This document shows, piece after piece, positions 58,271 to 64,000 of a stretch of 64,000 nt of DNA. The notes under the pieces were generated by a model, which was not told where the DNA came from, did no database searches, and worked only from the letters and a program-made list of their open reading frames with translations. Positions within the stretch are counted from its first letter, which is position 1; each line of letters starts with the position of its first letter. The translations under genes were made by a program, and so were the position numbers. Source of the stretch: Lepus europaeus (lineage: Eukaryota > Chordata > Mammalia > Lagomorpha > Leporidae); NCBI RefSeq assembly GCF_033115175.1, contig NC_084838.1, positions 90,423,968 through 90,487,967 on the forward strand, given 5' to 3'.

Positions 58271-58299
58271 ACATTGGACAACTAATACTCCATGCCTGG

Positions 58300-58621
58300 C
58301 TTGAGTCCCAGCTATGCTCCTGACTCCAGCTTCCATCTAATAAGCACTGTAGGAGGCAGCAGGTGGTGGCTCAATTAGTTGGCGGGAGATCTGGACTCAA
58401 TTGCTAGCTCTTGCTTTGGCCTGGCCCAGCCCTTGCTGTTGCAGACATTTTGAGAATGAAATATTGGATGGGAGATCTCTCTGCCTCTCTCCTCTCCTCT
58501 CCTCTCCTCTCCTCTCCTCTCCTCTCCTCTCCTCTCCTCTCCTCTTCTCTTCTCTTCTCTTCTCTTCTCTTCTCTTCTCTTCTCTTCTCTTCTCTTCTCT
58601 TCTCTTCTCTTCTCTTCTCTT

Positions 58622-58664
<43 letters not shown>

Positions 58665-58667
58665 TTC
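58300..58667 (+). mobile_element. Old CSINE with large microsatellite
   Basis: Diverged forward SINE ('agctatgctcctgactccag', 'ttgctttggcctggcccagc', 'ttgctgttgcagacattttg'). Its CT-rich part has expanded into a pentanucleotide microsatellite. An L1 is inserted in its tail. Confidence 0.75.
58484..58660. repeat. Compound (CTCCT)n(CTTCT)n(CT)n microsatellite
   Basis: About 12 CTCCT units to about 58545, then about 16 CTTCT units to about 58628, then about 16 CT units. Reading frames over it (Ser/Leu-rich one way, Arg/Glu-rich the other) are artefacts. Confidence 0.95.
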
Positions 58668-58681
58668 AAAAGTATCTTTAA

Positions 58682-59370
58682 TGTCCTAAACAGCACACGG
58701 GCCTCAGAATCAGCCCTTAAGGCATTCAGATCCAGCTAAAAAGCCCATGAGAGTATTTCAGGCATGGAAAGCCAAGATACTGTGGCAAAAAAAAAAAATG
58801 ATGACCTAAATGAAAGATTTCTGTGAGTGAGATCCCAGCGGAAAGAACAGGCCATCAAAGAAGCAGGTACTTTTCTCTGAAGGGCGGAAAAAACTTCTGC
58901 TTTGCCTATGACCTTGTCTAAATAAGACCAGAGTTGGCAAACTCAAAACTCAAAAGGCTTCCATAGCCTTGACAGCTTATGACAAGAGCCTCGGGTGATT
59001 ACTGACGCCATAAACAAGAGTGTCAATTGTTAAATCAACAACAGGAGTCACTGTGCACTTACTCCCCATGTAGGATCTCTGTCCTTAATGTGTTGTACTA
59101 TGTGAATTAACAGTATAACTAGTACTCAAACAGTACTTTATACTTTGTGTTTCTGTTTGGGTGCAAACTGTTGAAATCTTTACTTAGTATATATTAAACT
59201 GATCTTCTGTATATAAAGATAATTGAAAATGAATCTTGATGTGAATGGAATGGGAGAAGGAGCAGGAGATAGGAAGGTTGCGGGTAGGAGGGAGGTTATG
59301 GGGGGTAAAAAGCCACTGTAATCCAAAAGCTGTACTTTGGAAATTTATATTTATTAAATAAAAGTTTTTA
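58682..59370 (+). mobile_element. 5'-truncated lagomorph L1 3' UTR with TSD
   Basis: Forward 3' UTR ending 'tatttattaaataaaagttt' and a short A tail. TSD 'aaaagtatcttta' at 58668-58680 and 59371-59383. Contains the canonical AATAAA at the end. Confidence 0.92.
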
Positions 59371-59512
59371 AAAAGTATCTTTAAATGAAAAACTTAATAC
59401 TCCTCTAAGTGAGTAAGAATACAGACATGAAAAACACTATCTTGACTGATATTTATAAAGCACTTAGGGGAAAACTCAGCAAGGCAGAACATACATTGAA
59501 TGATAAAGTATA

Positions 59513-59819
59513 GTGGTCGGCACTGTATTTGCAGCAGGTTGAGCGCATAGCCACCGGCATCCCATGTGAGTGCCAGTTCGTATTCTGGCTGCTCCTCTTC
59601 CAATATAGCTCTCTGCCTATGGCCTGAGAAAGCAGTGGAAGATGGCCCAAGTGTTTGGGCCCCTGTACCCACATGAGAAACCCAGACGAAGCTTTAGATC
59701 AGCTCAGATCCAGCCCTTGTGGCCTTTTGGGAAGTGAACCAACAGATGGAAGACCTTCCTGTCTCTCCCTCTCTGTCTATAACTCTGCCTCTCAAATAAA
59801 TAAGTAAATCTTTTTTAAA
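59513..59819 (+). mobile_element. Diverged CSINE
   Basis: Forward copy from 'gtcggcactgtatttgcagc' to 'aaataaataagtaaatct'; short TSD 'aagtata' on both sides. Confidence 0.85.
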
Positions 59820-59840
59820 AAGTATAAGGACTGAAATCTT

Positions 59841-60196
59841 TTTTAAAGATTTATTTATTTGAAAGGCAGAGTTACAAAGAGGCAGAGACAGAGAGAGACA
59901 GAGACAGAGAGAGACAGAAAGAGAGGTCTTTCATCCACTGGTTCACTCCCCAGATGGCCACAACAGCTGGAGCTGCACCAATCCAAAGCCAGGAGCTTCC
60001 TATGGGTATCTCACAAGGATGCAGGGTCCCAAGGACTTGGGCCATCTTCCACTGTTTTTCCAGGCTATTGAAGATAGTTGGATTGGAAGTGGAGCAGCCG
60101 GGACTCAAACTGGCACCCAAATGTCCATTTGGGTGCAGTCCAAATGCTGGCCCTGCAGGTGGTGGCTTCACCTGCTACGCCACAGCACTGGCCCCA
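59841..60196 (-). mobile_element. CSINE, reverse, next to the previous one
   Basis: Reverse copy starting 'tttaaagatttatttatttg', ending 'cgccacagcactggcccc'. Near-perfect TSD 'gactga(a/g)atctt' at about 59829 and 60198. Forms an inverted pair with 59513-59819. Confidence 0.9.
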
Positions 60197-61814
60197 AGAC
60201 TGAGATCTTAAAACAGTATATTCTCTAGCCACAACAGAAAATAGACAGCAACAAAAAATCCATGAGAGCCTCAAATATTAAAAATCGAACACATTTCTAA
60301 ACAATTTATAAGTGAAAGAAGAAATTACGAAGGATTTAGAATGTATGTTGAACAAAATATACTATAGCAATGACATCTTCCGTAGATTAAAAGTGTTAGA
60401 ATTTCTTTCCTACTTCTATCTTCGAAGTGGAAAGGAATCACCCTTAAATGTGTGCTGGTCTTAGGGATTTGCTTAGCCAACAGAACTCTATATATTCAGA
60501 ACAGTAATAAAGTCATTAGGGAAGAAAGATAATATCTTAATTGAAAACATGGAGTGCTGAAATTTGGACTGAATCAATTCTTAAAAAGTGAATAATAATC
60601 ATCATCTCATATGTTATGCTGCAATATCATACTAGAATAGTGAATTTAAATTGTTCACTTAAGAAAAAACACAGGGGAGAAACTTCCAAGACACTGAGGT
60701 TGGTGATCATTTATTTGATATGACACCAAAAGCACAGTCAACTCAAGAAAAAAGGTAACTTCAAGTGTATAAAAATAAAACCTTTTGTGTATCAAAAGAT
60801 ACTATCAATAGAATATATCTCATAACAGAATAATATCTAGAATACATATTTTAAAAGCCAAACCACTTAAAATCAGACAAAATGAACAAAAAGGTTCAAT
60901 AGACATTTTCTAGAAAGAATAAATACAAATGGCTGATAAAAACATGAAAAAATGCTCAACATAACCAGTCACTGGGGAAATACAAATCAAAACCAAAATA
61001 AAATACCACTTTACAAACATTACAATGGCCAAAATATGGGGGGGAACAGAAAATAATAATTCTTAGATGTGGAGAAATTGAAACCCCAATGCATTGTTAG
61101 TTTGAATGTAAAATGGTTGAACTGATGCTGAAGATGGGATGGAGGTTCATGAAAATAGTAAACGGAATTTCATACAGTCCATAAATTTCAATACAGAAGT
61201 GAAAGCAAGGACTAGAACAGATATTTGTATGCATGTGCTCATGGCAGTATTATTCATAACAGAAAAAAAAAAAGATAGAAACAACCCAAGCTTCCAAGGA
61301 TGAGTGGATAAACATAAGGTGGTATACACATATGTGGAGAATCCCACAGAGAATCCCAAAAGAGTCACAGACCACCACTTACTTGATCAGCAGAAGGAGG
61401 TGAGCTGTGGAAACTCCACAGGAAAACATCTAGAGTCAAAACTGCCACTATACACAAAGTGAAAGTAACAGAAAATGGAGTTACTCATGCTAAGCCAGGA
61501 ACTGATGATATCATTCATGTCAAGCTCAGCACTTGCTAGAAAAATGCCCCTCATCAGACTGGACAGACATCTCTGGACAACCTGATAAGTGTATGCTATA
61601 GGCAATAGCTTGAGTTACCTCACCAACTCGCACAAGGATTGGACATGAGCTAGTGACACCCGATCCCAGACAATGGATTAGTGACATCTCAGGGAACTCC
61701 GAACTAATTGGACTGAGACAAGACTGGACAGCATGTGAACAGCAGGTGAGCTGCAGAAAAAAATTAGGATAAAAAGGGAGCCTTTTGTGCTGCTCTCCAT
61801 CCTCTCGGGGATCA

Positions 61815-61985
61815 TGGCCCAGTGTGCATGAACCTCTGGATCTCCACACATCCGGAGCTGAAGAAGCAGCCCGCTACTCTGCATGGAGCAGATAGCAGCA
61901 CAGGCCAACAACGGACAAAAGGCCCAGTGTGTGTGAACCTCTGGATCTCCCTGCATTTGGAGCTGAAGAGTCAGCTCGCTAGCCC
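61815..61985 (+). repeat. Internal duplication in the long LTR
   Basis: Two related blocks of about 60 bp sharing 'gaacctctggatctcc' and 'ggagctgaagag/a', offset by about 105 bp. Confidence 0.8.
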
Positions 61986-62555
61986 CCTTGCTAAGCGACA
62001 CAAGGTGACTACAGGATCAAAACTCCAGCCAAGATGCCGCCTCACTGCCTTGCCTGGTGTCCTTATCAGCCTGCTGCCAGACCTGACCGCAGAGCCGGAC
62101 CAGACCTCTCAGCAGAGAACCTCTCCAACTTCTCACTTGCTCTCTGCCTGGGAACTCTGAGACTACTGCCTAGAGTGACAGCCTTCCCACGACTTCCTGC
62201 CTGTAAGTGACTGATCCGAGATCTGTCTCTGCTGAGACATGGAGCTCTGGACATTGAACACTGACACTCTTTTTCGTGACCATAATATGAGCCTTGAAAA
62301 TGCAGCTTTTACAAATAATGTTAGGCATATGTAATATAATATAACTATGCTTTGACCCTATGTTTTGAGCCTATGCAAGGTGTCTGCAAATCATGCTGGA
62401 GACCTTGATGCACATATACTATTATAATTGGATAGCCCTCAAAGTTATTTTAATACTGTATACTGTGATCTGTGGATTAGTAAATAAGTTCAAGTAGTAT
62501 TTTTGATACTGATATTAATGGTATTGATTCCAGTAGTCCACTAGTCATTAAGGAA

Positions 62556-62760
62556 ATAGTGTTACTCTGATAGTTAAGTGTTATTATAGTAAGTCAAGTA
62601 GTAGTTAAATAGTGTTACTCTGATAGTTAAGTGTTATTATAGTAAATTAAGTAGTTAAGCTAAGCAGTTATGTTAAGCTAAGTAGTTATGTTAAGCTAAG
62701 TAGCTAAGTTAAGTAGTTAAGTCACATTAAGTAGTGTTAAGTTTATTGAAAAGTGTGTTA
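62556..62760. repeat. Tandem AGTTAAG/GTTATTATAG repeat block
   Basis: 'atagtgttactctgatagtt' followed by 'aagtgttattatagtaa' occurs twice about 52 bp apart, then several 'gttaagctaagtagtta' units. Confidence 0.85.
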
Positions 62761-63380
62761 AATAGTATAGATTGATAAGTATATTGATACTGTTAAGCAT
62801 ATTGACCTCAATGAGCATGCTGATGAATAGTGTGATAAAAAAAACCCTGGTGTGTAAGCAATAAAATCTTTCATTGCAAAGACAGTCTTGTGTCCTTCTG
62901 TTCCTTTCTTCCCCATGCTCTGACACGTCGCTCTTAGCCCCTGTCAAGCTGCGTGACAGTAGGCACTCGTGACAACATATAATGCAATATTATTGATCTT
63001 TAAAAGGGAAATTTTGACAAATACATCATGAATAAAGCTTGAATGCATTATGCTACTTGCAATAAGTAGTAACAAAAGGATACATGTTATATGATTCCAC
63101 TTACATGAGGTTCCTAGGGAAGAAAAGTTCATAGAAATACAAAGTGGAATAGTGGTCACTACAGTCCACTGTAGCAGAGAATTGGGATTTAGTGTGTGAT
63201 GCACACAGAGTTTTGTCTGTGGAAGATAAAAAATAATCTACAGATGGATGGTAATCATGGCTGCATATTAACATTAATATACTTACTGCTACTGATCTGT
63301 ACACTTACGATTGGCTCAAGTGTCAAAACTTGGATTCATTGCACTCCAAGTTCCTTTTGGACAGCTACAAAGAAGCATTT

Positions 63381-63794
63381 AAAAGTGATCTGAACTTAAG
63401 ATCTAAGGGTTCAGAAATGGTCCGTGCTGGAGGTAAACAGCAATGTCAAACCACAGGGAGCTAAATCAGTCAAGGAGAACTGCAGAGTGAGGTGAATAGG
63501 GAACTGGATGGAACATCTGAAGAACAATGATTTAGAAAAGTAGAAAAATTCTGGGAAAGAGATGAAACCATCAATAAGATCATGACAGAAACTAACAAAG
63601 AATTTCATGGAAAAGAATGATCATGAGTAGTAATTTCAAATATGGCAGAAGATTTAAGTAACACGAAGACTACAGAATAGTCTCTGGATTTGACTATATA
63701 TATATAAGTGACTAGTGAGTATCTGAAAAACAGCAGCAAGACTACACTGAATAGGATAACATACAAATGAGCAATGAATACACTTATCTGAAAG
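63381..63794. other. Intergenic sequence
   Basis: No recognised feature; short TA run at about 63697. Confidence 0.4.
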
Positions 63795-63804
63795 CATAAC
63801 TTTG

Positions 63805-63974
63805 AATCTTGATGGAGAGTGGGATGGGAGAGGGAGTGGGAGATGGGATGGTTGCAGATGGGAGGGAGGTTATTGGGGGGAAAGCTGCTATAATCCAAAA
63901 GTTGTACTTTCAAAATTTATATTTATTAAATAAAAGTTTAAAAATAGAGGCAGTAAAAACAAAATTAAAAAAAA
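63805..63974 (+). mobile_element. Very short L1 3' end with TSD
   Basis: Last 170 bp of a lagomorph L1: 'gggatgggagagggagtggg', 'ttgtactttcaaaatttata', 'ttattaaataaaagttt', A-rich tail. TSD 'cataactttg' at 63795-63804 and 63975-63984. Confidence 0.92.
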
Positions 63975-64000
63975 CATAACTTTGGACAGTCTGTTACAAA

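Larger units (their letters stand above)
61333..62974 (+). mobile_element. Very long solo LTR (1642 bp) with 5-bp TSD
   Basis: Begins TGTGGAGAATCC and ends CGTGACA. Flanked by ACATA at 61328-61332 and 62975-62979 inside an otherwise continuous L1. A TATA-like 'aggataaaaagggag' lies near 61770 and a poly(A) signal AATAAA near 62860, followed by a CT-rich U5. Internal duplications: 'ggcccagtgtg...' blocks about 105 bp apart (about 61816 and 61920), and a 52-bp duplication near 62556 and 62608 leading into AAGTTAAG-type repeats up to about 62760. No internal retroviral genes. A 5-bp TSD suggests class III (ERVL-type), but the family is not recognised. Confidence 0.7.
60215..63380 (+). mobile_element. 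Old L1 (ORF2 end), split by a solo LTR
   Basis: Forward old L1 phrases 'tggggaaatacaaatcaaaa' and 'gataaacataaggtggtata' up to 61332, resuming at 62980 with 'atgcaatattattgatcttt' and 'tatgattccacttacatgag' to about 63380. The first part (60215-60650) is less certain. Confidence 0.75.

Noticed and set aside
58484..58660. Regular repeat that might suggest a CRISPR-like array
   Set aside because: Five-base units without spacers in mammalian DNA; a microsatellite.
58397..58739. Arg/Glu-rich and Ser/Leu-rich frames of about 100 codons
   Set aside because: Translations of the pentanucleotide microsatellite.

Overview
This is eukaryotic genomic DNA from a mammal, almost certainly a lagomorph and most likely the European rabbit or a close relative. 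The decisive sign is about 28 copies, on both strands, of the lagomorph C-type SINE (CSINE): a tRNA-like head, a body typified by 'ggaggatggcccaagt', a CT-rich 3' part and an A-rich tail. Several copies are near-identical and have perfect 11-15 bp target-site duplications (TSDs). Lagomorph-type L1 3' UTRs recur at least seven times. There are no prokaryotic features.

Only one protein-coding gene can be supported. It is a complete vomeronasal type-2 receptor (V2R, Vmn2r family; class C GPCR) on the + strand at 3214-32607. Six exons (3214-3410, 24488-24779, 25465-26271, 26998-27225, 27575-27698, 31685-32607) have GT/AG borders and compatible phases. They join into an open frame of 2571 nt (856 aa) encoding a signal peptide, a Venus-flytrap ligand-binding domain, a nine-cysteine linker and seven membrane segments. 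I see no inactivating change.

Layout. 1-2.0 kb: SINEs in an old L1. 2.0-3.2 kb: 5' flank of the receptor. 3.4-24.5 kb: a 21 kb first intron made mostly of nested retroelements. These include a near-full-length L1 (14567-20310) inside an older L1, with SINEs inserted into both, and an L1 3' fragment joined to an inverted tRNA-Glu 5' half. 24.5-32.6 kb: the remaining five exons. 32.6-38.7 kb: old L1 pieces, an L1 5' end carrying a solo LTR, and a long purine tract. 38.7-53 kb: mostly non-repetitive intergenic DNA with ancient MIR and Tigger-like relics, a CpG-rich promoter-like patch near 44.3-45.2 kb, and a cluster of four young CSINEs, all minus, between 44.5 and 48.0 kb. 53-64 kb: an ERV 3' end truncated by L1, HAL1/L1-like relics, a large pentanucleotide microsatellite, and an unusually long solo LTR (61333-62974) with a 5-bp TSD.

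Apart from the receptor, the window is a record of retrotransposition. Open frames outside the six exons are pieces of SINE, L1, LTR or simple repeat, or are chance. I found no multi-gene system. The best candidates for something undescribed are the tRNA-Glu/L1 chimera (7512-7562), the long LTR (61333-62974), and the CpG-rich patch with a small ORF (44270-45230). Repeat family names come from recalled consensus patterns, since no database search could be run.
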